Shown piece by piece: positions 21,793 through 29,917 of a stretch of DNA of 37,009 bases. The position numbers were made by a program, and so were the translations under genes. Every line of letters starts with the position of its first letter. Within the stretch, counting starts at the first letter, position 1. The stretch is taken from the NCBI GenBank assembly GCA_016199495.1, contig JACQGQ010000037.1, positions 1-37,009 on the forward strand, written 5' to 3'. The DNA is from Chloroflexota bacterium. GTDB lineage: Bacteria; Chloroflexota; Dehalococcoidia; Dehalococcoidales; UBA2162. A model generated the notes under the pieces. That model was not told the DNA's origin, searched no databases, and was given only the letters and a program-made list of their open reading frames with translations.

Positions 21793-21996
21793 ATGAAAGT
21801 GATTTATGACTCAGATACCGATACCTTAAATCTTTTATTCAGGGACGAGCCTGTCGCCGAGAGTGATGAACTCAGGGAAGGTTTAATCATTGATTACGGT
21901 TGCGATGGAAAAATCGTCTCCGTTGAAGTTTTGGATGCGTCTGAACACGTTACCGAGCCACAGGGTATTACCTACGAGCTACGAGGTCGCCATTAG
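21793..21996 (+). CDS. DUF2283-like protein (putative antitoxin partner)
   Basis: MKVIYDSDTDTLNLLFRDEPVAESDELREGLIIDYGCDGKIVSVEVLDASEHV; ATG 21793 directly after the DUF4258 stop. Confidence 0.8.
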   Translation: MKVIYDSDTDTLNLLFRDEPVAESDELREGLIIDYGCDGKIVSVEVLDASEHVTEPQGITYELRGRH

Positions 21997-22008
21997 GGAT
22001 TAGATAAC

Positions 22009-22392
22009 ATGACCAACACTGAGATTGCTCAGGTATTGGCTGATATTGCCGACCGGCTGGAGCTAAGGAAGGATAACTGGTTCAAGATACGGGCTTACCG
22101 CAAGGCGGCTGGCTCTATCGGAGAACTGCCAGTGGCGGTGGAACAACTGGTCAGGGAGGGACGCTTAAAGGAAATCCCGGGGGTGGGGGAGGCTATCACC
22201 AAGAAGATTACCGAGCTGGTAACCAGCGGGCGCCTTGAGTACTATGAGAAATTGAAAGCGGAGATGGCTGGGGTAAAAGTTAATTCGCCTGTCATTACGA
22301 GGAACGCAGTGACGAAGCAATCCGTAAAATCATACGGATTGCTTCGCCCCGATTTCATTGGGGCTCGCAATGACAAATTAGGAAAAACCTGA
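22009..22392 (+). pseudogene. Truncated PolX-type helix-hairpin-helix N-terminal fragment, C-terminus encoded by an inserted repeat
   Basis: NTEIAQVLADIADRLELRKDNWFKIRAYRKAAGSIGELP ... GRLKEIPGVGEAITKKITELVTSGRLEYYEKLKAEM matches the PolX/HhH N-term; from 22290 the frame is repeat DNA (VITRNAVTKQSVKSYGLLRPDFIGARNDK). Confidence 0.7.
22290..22375. repeat. Second palindromic repeat family (TGTCATTRCGAG ... CGAAGCAATCCGTA inverted repeat)
   Basis: Left TGTCATTACGAGGAACGCAGTGACGAAGCAATCCGTA; right end reverse complement TGTCATTGCGAGCCCCAATGAAATCGGGGCGAAGCAATCCGTA. Confidence 0.85.
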
Positions 22393-22410
22393 GGTTAAGA
22401 AATGAATGAA

Positions 22411-22615
22411 TCTATCCCCCTGACCCCCTTCCCAATGGGAAGGGGGAGTAATTATTCTTTGAAGGGGCTGACGCCCCTTCAAACTACCCTCAATGATGGG
22501 TATTAGAGAGGGGCGAAACCCCCAGAATGATAGGGTGTCAAAGAGGGACGAAGTCCCTCTAATATCCTCCTCCCCCTCTCCTTTCTAAGGAGAGGGGGAG
22601 GAAGGGGGTGAGGTC
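22411..22615. repeat. Nested-palindrome intergenic element, copy R7
   Basis: tatccccctgacccccttcccaatgggaaggggg; gaaggggctgacgccccttc; H1 ccccctctcctttctaaggagaggggg (22572-22598); ends aagggggtgaggt. Confidence 0.88.
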
Positions 22616-23366
22616 AATAGATAACCGTGAACTTAATAACCAGTTGACGGCAGCCGGGGATGCCGCCGCCATCAAGCACCTGGAACAGGCAATCGCCAGT
22701 GGCCAGCACTGGTATCTTGCCCTGCTTGAGGCTATCGGGCGGTGGGAGACGGTTGCGGAAACCGACCACGGACGCACCTATTCTTACCTTATCGACGGCG
22801 AGGCTTTCGACTGGCTGCTGCTAGCGGAGCGCCTCTGCCGGGCGGTGGCAAGTTCATTACCGGACGATGAGAAAACAGCCCTCCTTTTCCATGGTGAGCC
22901 ACCGCTTAACCTGCCCGCCGAGAAATTTAAGGAGCTTATCGGCCGTGCCAAGTATCATCAATACCTTAACTACTTTTACGGCATTACCGTGGAGGAGGCT
23001 TTAACCTGGGCGGTACAGGAGGAGGTACGCAAGGAAAGATGGGCTTCAGGCTACTGTAAGGAGCCGGACATTATTATTAACGAGGCTTACCGGCGAATCT
23101 ACGGCACGACCAAGGCTGTCTTGCTACGGCGTTTCCGGCGGGATAAGGCTTACCCTCAACTCAAGTCTATTAACCTGACCGAGCTAAAAGAGTTCACCTA
23201 CTGGCTGTTCAAGTATCGGCTGAAGCAATGTGATAAGGCCAGGGTAGCCAGCGATACCAAGAAGGCGCTCAACTGGCTGAAGAGCCACGGCTTATCCCGT
23301 CAGCCGGATAAGCCCGCTTTTAAGCCGGAACTGAGCCATGTCTTGCCATCCGAAGCAGTCGGTTAG
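22608..23366 (+). CDS. Uncharacterised 252-aa protein (GTG start lies inside a repeat terminus)
   Basis: Long ORF, protein-like composition (WYLALLEAIGRW ... YLIDGEAFDWLLLAERLCRAV ... YHQYLNYFYGITVEEALTWAVQEEVRKERW); no family recognised. Confidence 0.75.
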   Translation: MRSIDNRELNNQLTAAGDAAAIKHLEQAIASGQHWYLALLEAIGRWETVAETDHGRTYSYLIDGEAFDWLLLAERLCRAVASSLPDDEKTALLFHGEPPLNLPAEKFKELIGRAKYHQYLNYFYGITVEEALTWAVQEEVRKERWASGYCKEPDIIINEAYRRIYGTTKAVLLRRFRRDKAYPQLKSINLTELKEFTYWLFKYRLKQCDKARVASDTKKALNWLKSHGLSRQPDKPAFKPELSHVLPSEAVG

Positions 23367-23839
23367 GTAGTTTTCACCCCTTTTGTCGCCTTAATCACCA
23401 GTACCGGTTTGTCCCCACCCCGCAATACCCGGTCGGTAACACTGCCAAAAGCCCAGCGGCTAAATCCGGAGCGGCCGTGGCTTGACATGGCGATAATGTC
23501 AGCATTGATTTCGTGAGCGGCCGTAATAATCTCCTCGGCGGCATTACCAACGCCGACCCTGATTTTTACCGTGGCCCCCTTGCTGCTCAGCCCTTCACCA
23601 GCCTTACCCAGGTAGTCGGCGGCTTGCTGTTTGAAGCGCTTCATTTCCTGCTCGGTATAAGGCACCGAGACACCGGCTTCTCCGGCAACAACCCAGTGCG
23701 TCAGTAATGATAATACCTGAAGCAGAGTAACCTCTACCTTTGTCCCTGGTAATAGTCTGGAGACCAACTCTTCAATGTAGGGCAAGGCCGCCTCACCCAG
23801 CTTGGAACCGTCCAGTGGCACCAGTATTCTCTCGTACAT
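23363..23839 (-). CDS. Universal stress protein (UspA family)
   Basis: MYERILVPLDGSKLGEAALPYIEEL ... ADIIAMSSHGRSGFSRWAFGSVTDRVLRGGDKPVLVIK. Confidence 0.94.
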   Translation of the reverse strand: MYERILVPLDGSKLGEAALPYIEELVSRLLPGTKVEVTLLQVLSLLTHWVVAGEAGVSVPYTEQEMKRFKQQAADYLGKAGEGLSSKGATVKIRVGVGNAAEEIITAAHEINADIIAMSSHGRSGFSRWAFGSVTDRVLRGGDKPVLVIKATKGVKTT

Positions 23840-23849
23840 TGCTTCCCTC

Positions 23850-26525
23850 CTAAAATTTAGCTACCTGCTGTCTTAGCCTTTCCAGCTTATCCCTTACTAT
23901 CCCCAGCTTGTCTCGCTCCTTGCCAATAACCGCCGCCGGTGCCTTAGCCAGAAAGTCGCTATTATTGAGCCTGGATTCAAGACGGCTCGCCTCAGCCTGG
24001 CTTTGCTCTATCTCCTTTTCCAGTCGCTGCCTCTCACCTTCTAAATCTACCATACTTTCCATCGGGATGACTACCTCAGTTTCCTTGAGCACCGCGACCA
24101 CGCTATTTTCACCCGGTGGAGCCTCCTCCCGGTTACCGATGAAGGTAACCGGCCTTGCCCTGGCTAATGTCTCGATCGCCTGAGAATAGGGCGTAATCGC
24201 CGGCGTCAGCTTACCACCGTAGATTTGAGCTTCAACCCAGCGGCTACTCTCGACATTATAGTGAATCCGGGTATTACGGATAGAACGTATTATCTCTATT
24301 ACCGCCTCCATAACACGCTCGGCTTCAGGGTCAACGGCTTGGGCATCAGCCTCGGGATAAGGCGCTACCATTATCGACTCACCAACCGGCCAGTCCGAAG
24401 CCAGGTGGCGCTTGAGGTTCTGCCACAGCTCTTCGGTCAGGAAAGGCATATAGGGGTGCAGCAGGCGGAGTGAAGTCTCGAGAACATAAACCAGGACGGT
24501 CAGGGGTGTCAGCACTGGCTCCGTAGCGGCGCGCAGGCGAGTCTTTGCCAGCTCGATATACCAGTCGCAGAATTCGCTCCAGAGGAAATCGTAGATTTGC
24601 TTTTGTGCCTCGCCAAACTGAAAATCCTCCATGAGACTGGTGACACTGGCTATAGTACGACTGAGCCGGCTCAGAATCCAGCGGTCTTCCAGCGCCAGTG
24701 CCCCCCACTGAATTGCCTGACCAGTCCAATCTGTCCCGATGCTCCTGAGCACGAAGCGGGTGGCATTCCACAGCTTGTTGGCGAAGTTGCGGCCGGTCTC
24801 CAACCTGGCTTGAGTCAGCTTGATATCGTTACCTGGCGCGGTGCCGGTGGAGACGGCGAAGCGCAGGGCATCAGTGCCGTATTTTTCCAGGGTATCAATC
24901 GGATTAAGCACATTGCCCCTGATTTTGCTCATCTTCTCCCCCCGCTCGTCCCGTATCAGTCCGTGCAGGTAAACGGTATGGAAGGGGATATTACCGGTAT
25001 CCTCCAGACCCATCATAATCATTCTGGCGACCCAGAAGAAAAGAATATCATAGCCGGTCTCCATCACCGTCGTTGGGTAGAAGTAGCCCATATCCTCGGT
25101 CTCGTCCGGCCAGCCCAGCGTGGAGTGTGTCCACAAGGCTGAGCTAAACCAGGTATCGAGCACATCCGGGTCTGGCTCGATACTGGCTGAGCCACAGTGC
25201 TGGCAAGCTTTAACATCCTCAACCGTCACCGTTAGCTCACCACACTGCTGGCAATACCACACCGGGATGGGGTGTCCCCACCATAGCTGCCGACTGATGC
25301 ACCAGTCACGGATATTCTCCATCCAGTTGAGATAGACCCTGGTAAAGCGGGGGGGAATAATGGTGATACGTCCGTCGACAACAGCCTCGATAGCCGGTTG
25401 CGCCAGGGGTTTGGTATTGATAAACCATTGCTTACTGGCAATCGGCTCAATCACCGTCTGGCAGCGCTGGCAGTGTCCCACCGCGTGGGCGTAAGGCTCA
25501 ACCTTGACCAGCAAGCCATCCTTTTCCAGGTCAGCCAGTATGGCGCCACGGCAGGCAAAACGGTCAAGCCCGGCATAGGGCCCGGCATTCTCATTCATGG
25601 TCGCATCCGGGTTCAGTATATTGATGAGCGGCAATCCCTGCCGCTGCGCCACCTCGAAGTCCACCGGGTCGTGCGCCGGGGTGATTTTAACCGCCCCGGT
25701 ACCAAAGCCGGGGTCAACCGCTTCATCGGCAATGACAGGTATTGCCCGGTTGACCGCCGGCAGGATAACTTTTTTACCGACCATAGCCTTAAACCGTTCG
25801 TCTTTGGGATTGACCGCCACGGCCGTATCGCCCAAGATGGTCTCCGGCCGGGTAGTGGCTACGGTAATAAAACCATCGCTGTCAGCCAGGTGATAGCGAA
25901 CATAATAGAGATGACCAGTGAGTTCTTTATGGTCGGTCTCAAGGTCAGAGAGGGCCGTGGCACAACGAGGGCACCAGTTGATAATCCGTTCCCCGCGGTA
26001 GATTAAGCCTTTATCATAGAGACGGACAAAAGCGGTACGTACCGCCCGGCTAGGCGCCTCATCCAGCGTAAAACGCTCCCGACTCCAGTCGCAAGAAACA
26101 CCCAACCTCTGGTGCTGGCGGGCAATAGTCTGGCGACAGTTTTCCGCCCACTGAGCTATTCTCTGCATAAACTGGTCTCGGCCGAGCTGATGCCGGTCTA
26201 TCCCTTCTTCCGCCAGCAATCTCTCCAGTACCACCTGCGTGGCAATACCAGCGTGGTCAACCCCGGGCAGCCACAGTGTCGGCTCGCCTTTCATGCGGTG
26301 CCAGCGAATCATAATGTCTTCCAGAGTGGCCGTCAAGGCATGCCCGACATGAAGCTCACCGGTAACATTGGGCGGCGGCATGATAATGACGAAGGGCTTT
26401 TTCTCCCGGTCTATCCTGGGCTTAAAGTAGTCCTTCTCCAGCCAGAACTGATACCACTTCTGCTCGACATTGCCCGGCTCATAGGCTCTGGGCATTTCGT
26501 CTTGAATCTGTTTTGATTCTGTCAT
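23850..26525 (-). CDS. valS: Valyl-tRNA synthetase
   Basis: 891 aa; PPPNVTGELHVGHAL HIGH motif, KMSKIRGNVLNP KMSKS motif, C-terminal coiled coil. Confidence 0.98.
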   Translation of the reverse strand: MTESKQIQDEMPRAYEPGNVEQKWYQFWLEKDYFKPRIDREKKPFVIIMPPPNVTGELHVGHALTATLEDIMIRWHRMKGEPTLWLPGVDHAGIATQVVLERLLAEEGIDRHQLGRDQFMQRIAQWAENCRQTIARQHQRLGVSCDWSRERFTLDEAPSRAVRTAFVRLYDKGLIYRGERIINWCPRCATALSDLETDHKELTGHLYYVRYHLADSDGFITVATTRPETILGDTAVAVNPKDERFKAMVGKKVILPAVNRAIPVIADEAVDPGFGTGAVKITPAHDPVDFEVAQRQGLPLINILNPDATMNENAGPYAGLDRFACRGAILADLEKDGLLVKVEPYAHAVGHCQRCQTVIEPIASKQWFINTKPLAQPAIEAVVDGRITIIPPRFTRVYLNWMENIRDWCISRQLWWGHPIPVWYCQQCGELTVTVEDVKACQHCGSASIEPDPDVLDTWFSSALWTHSTLGWPDETEDMGYFYPTTVMETGYDILFFWVARMIMMGLEDTGNIPFHTVYLHGLIRDERGEKMSKIRGNVLNPIDTLEKYGTDALRFAVSTGTAPGNDIKLTQARLETGRNFANKLWNATRFVLRSIGTDWTGQAIQWGALALEDRWILSRLSRTIASVTSLMEDFQFGEAQKQIYDFLWSEFCDWYIELAKTRLRAATEPVLTPLTVLVYVLETSLRLLHPYMPFLTEELWQNLKRHLASDWPVGESIMVAPYPEADAQAVDPEAERVMEAVIEIIRSIRNTRIHYNVESSRWVEAQIYGGKLTPAITPYSQAIETLARARPVTFIGNREEAPPGENSVVAVLKETEVVIPMESMVDLEGERQRLEKEIEQSQAEASRLESRLNNSDFLAKAPAAVIGKERDKLGIVRDKLERLRQQVAKF

Positions 26526-26550
26526 AACTCCCTTTCTTAGATTATTTGTT

Positions 26551-26791
26551 TAACCTCACCCCCTTAATCCCCCTCTCCTTGTGAAGGAGAGGGGGAGGGG
26601 ATTTTTTAGAGAGGCTTCGCCTCTCTTTGCCTCACCTTTACTTAAATCCCTCTCGCTCTCCCTTTCTGAAAGGGAGAAGTTCTCCCCCTTTGGCAAAGGG
26701 GGACTCAGGGGAATTTCCCTCATGGGCTTCGCCCCCTCTCTTATCCATACTCCCCCTTCCCTTAGTAAGGGAAGGGGGTCAGGGGGATGGA
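26551..26791. repeat. Nested-palindrome intergenic element, copy R8 (mosaic)
   Basis: taacctcacccccttaatccccctctccttgtgaaggagaggggg (H1 26569-26595); agagaggc-ttc-gcctctct (26608-26626); ccccctttggcaaaggggg; cccccttcccttagtaagggaagggggtcagggggatgga. Confidence 0.88.
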
Positions 26792-26795
26792 TTTA

Positions 26796-27770
26796 TCATC
26801 TGCCACCACGTAGACTTCTTACTTGTTCTTCTAAGTCTTTCAGAAGTCGCCCTTCCTGCGTTTTCCAGTATATGGGGCCCCATACCCCATGCTCGTCATG
26901 TTTAAAACTATGCTTTATTAGAAGAATTTTGGCAAGCTCGGATTTCGAATAGTTGCGTCCATCTCCTTCATATTTCAGTTCGTTTGAGGAAGCTATTACT
27001 TGCGCTCGTTCATCCGTGAATAGTCGGGTATTGTAGAAATACAAAACCTGCCTATCACTAAGCAAACCGTAGCTCATAAGTTCTTCAAATGTGACTTTTC
27101 CTCTAATCTTTAGCTGGCCACGAGGAAGCCTAATCTTCTGCCCCTCTTCAGAACTATCTATCGGTGTAAGTGGTAAAGAAGGTGAGACAGCATACAAAGG
27201 CTCAAATAAATGGGCATGGACTGATTCTGCTCCCACTCTCTTGAAGGTCTGGAACTCTACGACATTTATGGGGGAGTATCTAAGCAGGTCTAACGCTTCA
27301 TCTAATTCTCGTGTTCCATTCTCTATAATGACCACTAATATAGGGGGCTTCGTTATTAGGTCTGAAATAAACTTAAAAATTTCGCCAGAACCTATCGCCT
27401 CCTCAAATTTTACTTTTCGTTGTCTGTTTCCCTGTATATGTTGATATATGGCTTCAATAATCTTTTTTTGAGTAGCAGTTGTCCTTACGCCATTAATAAA
27501 TCTACCTACCTGATTTACTATATGGTCGTACAATTGGTGAGTAGACAATTCTATTTCCACAATATGCCATTTCGGTCCTTCACCGAATGTAATGACAAAC
27601 CCATCGGGCACAGAACCTTTCCCTGACCCCGATTCCAGTCTGCTCCCCTCAATAAATATAGACTTCCCGCCAAAGATTTCTCTGTAGTGTTCTTTAACAA
27701 GCGGATGAAATTCTTCCACCTCCTTTTTGGGTGTCCATAGTTCGTACTTCACACCATCTATAAGTAACAT
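26796..27770 (-). CDS. PD-(D/E)XK-like nuclease fused to a RAMA-like C-terminal domain (candidate restriction protein)
   Basis: GSVPDGFVITFGEGPKWHIVEIELSTHQLYDHIVNQVGRFING (D-ExE-Q pattern); C-term KVTFEELMSYGLLSDRQVLYFYNTRLF...YEGDGRNYSKSELAKILLIK...GVWGPIYWKTQEGRLLKDLEEQVR resembles RAMA. Confidence 0.55.
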   Translation of the reverse strand: MLLIDGVKYELWTPKKEVEEFHPLVKEHYREIFGGKSIFIEGSRLESGSGKGSVPDGFVITFGEGPKWHIVEIELSTHQLYDHIVNQVGRFINGVRTTATQKKIIEAIYQHIQGNRQRKVKFEEAIGSGEIFKFISDLITKPPILVVIIENGTRELDEALDLLRYSPINVVEFQTFKRVGAESVHAHLFEPLYAVSPSLPLTPIDSSEEGQKIRLPRGQLKIRGKVTFEELMSYGLLSDRQVLYFYNTRLFTDERAQVIASSNELKYEGDGRNYSKSELAKILLIKHSFKHDEHGVWGPIYWKTQEGRLLKDLEEQVRSLRGGR

Positions 27771-27772
27771 TT

Positions 27773-28978
27773 TTATCTCCCACCCTTCTCAGCCAGCATC
27801 CCCACCACCCTGTCCAGTATCTTATCGGCGACCTCTCTCTTGAGCATCAGGGGTAGTTCTTCTACCTTACCGTCCCGGCTAATCAGGGTTACCCTATTGG
27901 TATCGACGGTGAAGCCGCTATCGGGAGCGGTCACATCATTAGCAGCAATGAGGTCAAGCTGCTTCTTAGCCAGCTTTTGCCGGGCATTAGCCACGTGGTC
28001 TTCGGTCTCGGCGGCAAAACCGACCCTGAGAAAGTCACCCTTGACCTCAGCCAGAATATCCGGCGTCTTCACCAGTTCCAGGGTTAAGCCAGCGCCGGCC
28101 GCTTCTTTCTTAATTTTCTGTCTGGCAGTGCTCTTAGGCTGATAGTCGGCAACCGCCGCCGTCATAATCAGGGCATCCGCCTGAGCGCAGGCCCTGGTTA
28201 CTGCCTCCTTCATCTCAACAGCACTGGTGATATGAACAACATCAATGCCCACTGGCTCAGACAGGGCAGAAGGAGCGGTGATGAGCGTCACTTTAGCCCC
28301 CCTATCCCTAGCCGCCTCAGCCACGGCGTAACCCATCTTACCTGAGGAACGATTGCCCACATAGCGCACCGGGTCGATAGCTTCCTGCGTACCGCCGGCG
28401 GTCACCACGATACGGCGCGCCGCCAGGTCACCGCTCCGGCCCAATACCTGCTTGATGGTGCCGATGATTTTCTCGACTTCAGCCAGGCGCCCCAGGCCTA
28501 CTTTACCCGAAGCTAAGCGGCCATAGGCCGGGTCGACGATAGTGAAACCCCTGGCTTTGAGCTTAGCCAGGTTATCCTGAGTGACCGAGTTCTGGAACAT
28601 GTTAACATTCATCGCCGGGGCGATAATGACCGGCGCTTCCGTCGCCAGCACCGTGGCCGACAACATATCATCGGCGAGACCAACCGCCAGCTTGGCGATG
28701 ATATTAGCTGTCGCCGGGGCGATAACGACGACATCGGCGGCTTCCGCCAGGGCGACGTGCTCAAGGCTGAACTCGGAGGCAAGCTCAAACATTCCGGTCA
28801 CTACCGGTTGGTTTGTCAGGCTGCGGAAGGTTAGCGGACTAACAAACTCGGTAGCTGACTCGGTCATAACCACCCTAACCTCAGCCCCGGCTTGAACCAG
28901 CTTGCTGGCGATATCAGCCGCCTTATAGGCGGCGATACTGCCGGTTACACCCAATACTACAGTTTTGTTAGTTAGCAT
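27773..28978 (-). CDS. coaBC: Bifunctional phosphopantothenoylcysteine decarboxylase/phosphopantothenate-cysteine ligase
   Basis: LGVTGSIAAYKAADIASKLVQAGAEVRVVMT; IIAPAMNVNM; VTAGGTQEAIDPVRYVGNRSSGKMGYA. Confidence 0.97.
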   Translation of the reverse strand: MLTNKTVVLGVTGSIAAYKAADIASKLVQAGAEVRVVMTESATEFVSPLTFRSLTNQPVVTGMFELASEFSLEHVALAEAADVVVIAPATANIIAKLAVGLADDMLSATVLATEAPVIIAPAMNVNMFQNSVTQDNLAKLKARGFTIVDPAYGRLASGKVGLGRLAEVEKIIGTIKQVLGRSGDLAARRIVVTAGGTQEAIDPVRYVGNRSSGKMGYAVAEAARDRGAKVTLITAPSALSEPVGIDVVHITSAVEMKEAVTRACAQADALIMTAAVADYQPKSTARQKIKKEAAGAGLTLELVKTPDILAEVKGDFLRVGFAAETEDHVANARQKLAKKQLDLIAANDVTAPDSGFTVDTNRVTLISRDGKVEELPLMLKREVADKILDRVVGMLAEKGGR

Positions 28979-29052
28979 TAGTGCCTCCTTCTTGGAGAAA
29001 GTTTAAGAACCTCACTTTCCAGAATCTTATTAGGTAACCCTCCCCATTTGTC

Positions 29053-29071
29053 AGAGAGGCTTCGCCTCTCT
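29053..29071. repeat. Solitary central-hairpin (H2) fragment of the repeat family
   Basis: agagaggc-ttc-gcctctct, identical to the 19-mers inside R5 (15725) and R8 (26608). Confidence 0.75.
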
Positions 29072-29135
29072 TTAACTCTCCTTTAGTACCTACTCTTCAA
29101 AGATAATCCATAATAAAAATCACCTTTATCACAGA

Positions 29136-29903
29136 CTAGACTTTGTTCATTTGGTAGATGAGTCTTAATCCTATCAGCGTTAAATCAGGATTTACCTTAT
29201 CAATTACCGCTGTTTCTTTAGCCACAAGCCGGGCGTAACCCCCGGTAGCCACTACCATGGCTTTTTCCCCCCATTCCTGTTGAATACGAGCCACCATACC
29301 CTCAACGAGGGAAGCGTAACCATAGATAATCCCCGACTGCATGGCAGCCACGGTATTGGTGCCGATAACATGACTGGGACGAACCAGGTCCACACGGGGT
29401 AATTGCGCCGTCCTCGAGTAGAGAGCTTCAGCAGCGGTAGCTATTCCAGTAGCAATAATACCACCAATGTAATCACCTTCTCTGGAGACAATACCAAAAG
29501 TGGTAGCGGTGCCCAGGTCAATGATAATTACCGGACCACCGTAGAGATGGTGGGCAGCCGCCGCATCGGCAATACGGTCAGCGCCGACCTCTCTCGGGTT
29601 ATCCATGCGGATACGCACCCCGGTCTTAACCCCAGCCCCGATGACCAACGGCGTCGCCTTAAAATAGCGTTGCGCAAGGTCAACGAAGGTGGTGGTTAAC
29701 GGCGGGACAACATTGCACATAACGACATCTTTAATATCTGATGCGTCCAGACCTTGATAACGCAGTAGGTTAAGCAGTAAGGCAGCATACTCATCCGCCA
29801 TCTGGTTAACATTGGTCGCCATACGCCAGGTAACCCGAAGCTCCTCACCTTCAAAAACCCCGAAGGTGACATTGGTATTGCCGATATCAACAGCTAATAA
29901 CAT
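29136..29903 (-). CDS. coaX: Type III pantothenate kinase
   Basis: MLLAVDIGNTNVTFGVFEGEEL; IIIDLGTATTFGIVSREGDYIGGIIATGIATAAEAL; VVATGGYARLVA. Confidence 0.96.
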   Translation of the reverse strand: MLLAVDIGNTNVTFGVFEGEELRVTWRMATNVNQMADEYAALLLNLLRYQGLDASDIKDVVMCNVVPPLTTTFVDLAQRYFKATPLVIGAGVKTGVRIRMDNPREVGADRIADAAAAHHLYGGPVIIIDLGTATTFGIVSREGDYIGGIIATGIATAAEALYSRTAQLPRVDLVRPSHVIGTNTVAAMQSGIIYGYASLVEGMVARIQQEWGEKAMVVATGGYARLVAKETAVIDKVNPDLTLIGLRLIYQMNKV

Positions 29904-29917
29904 AGCCTTACCCCCAC

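Noticed and set aside
24597-25142. Antisense ORFs inside valS (24597..25142, 25398..26006, 26112..26516 and others)
   Set aside because: Overlap a strongly supported valS CDS; typical shadow ORFs with no family motifs.
26526-26795. T-box leader upstream of valS
   Set aside because: No AGGGUGGNACCGCG-like motif found on the minus strand; the region is the repeat R8.
26581-26952. ORFs 26581..26952 and 26627..26905 (+)
   Set aside because: Translate repeat R8 and run antisense into the RAMA-like CDS; low-complexity repeat peptide.
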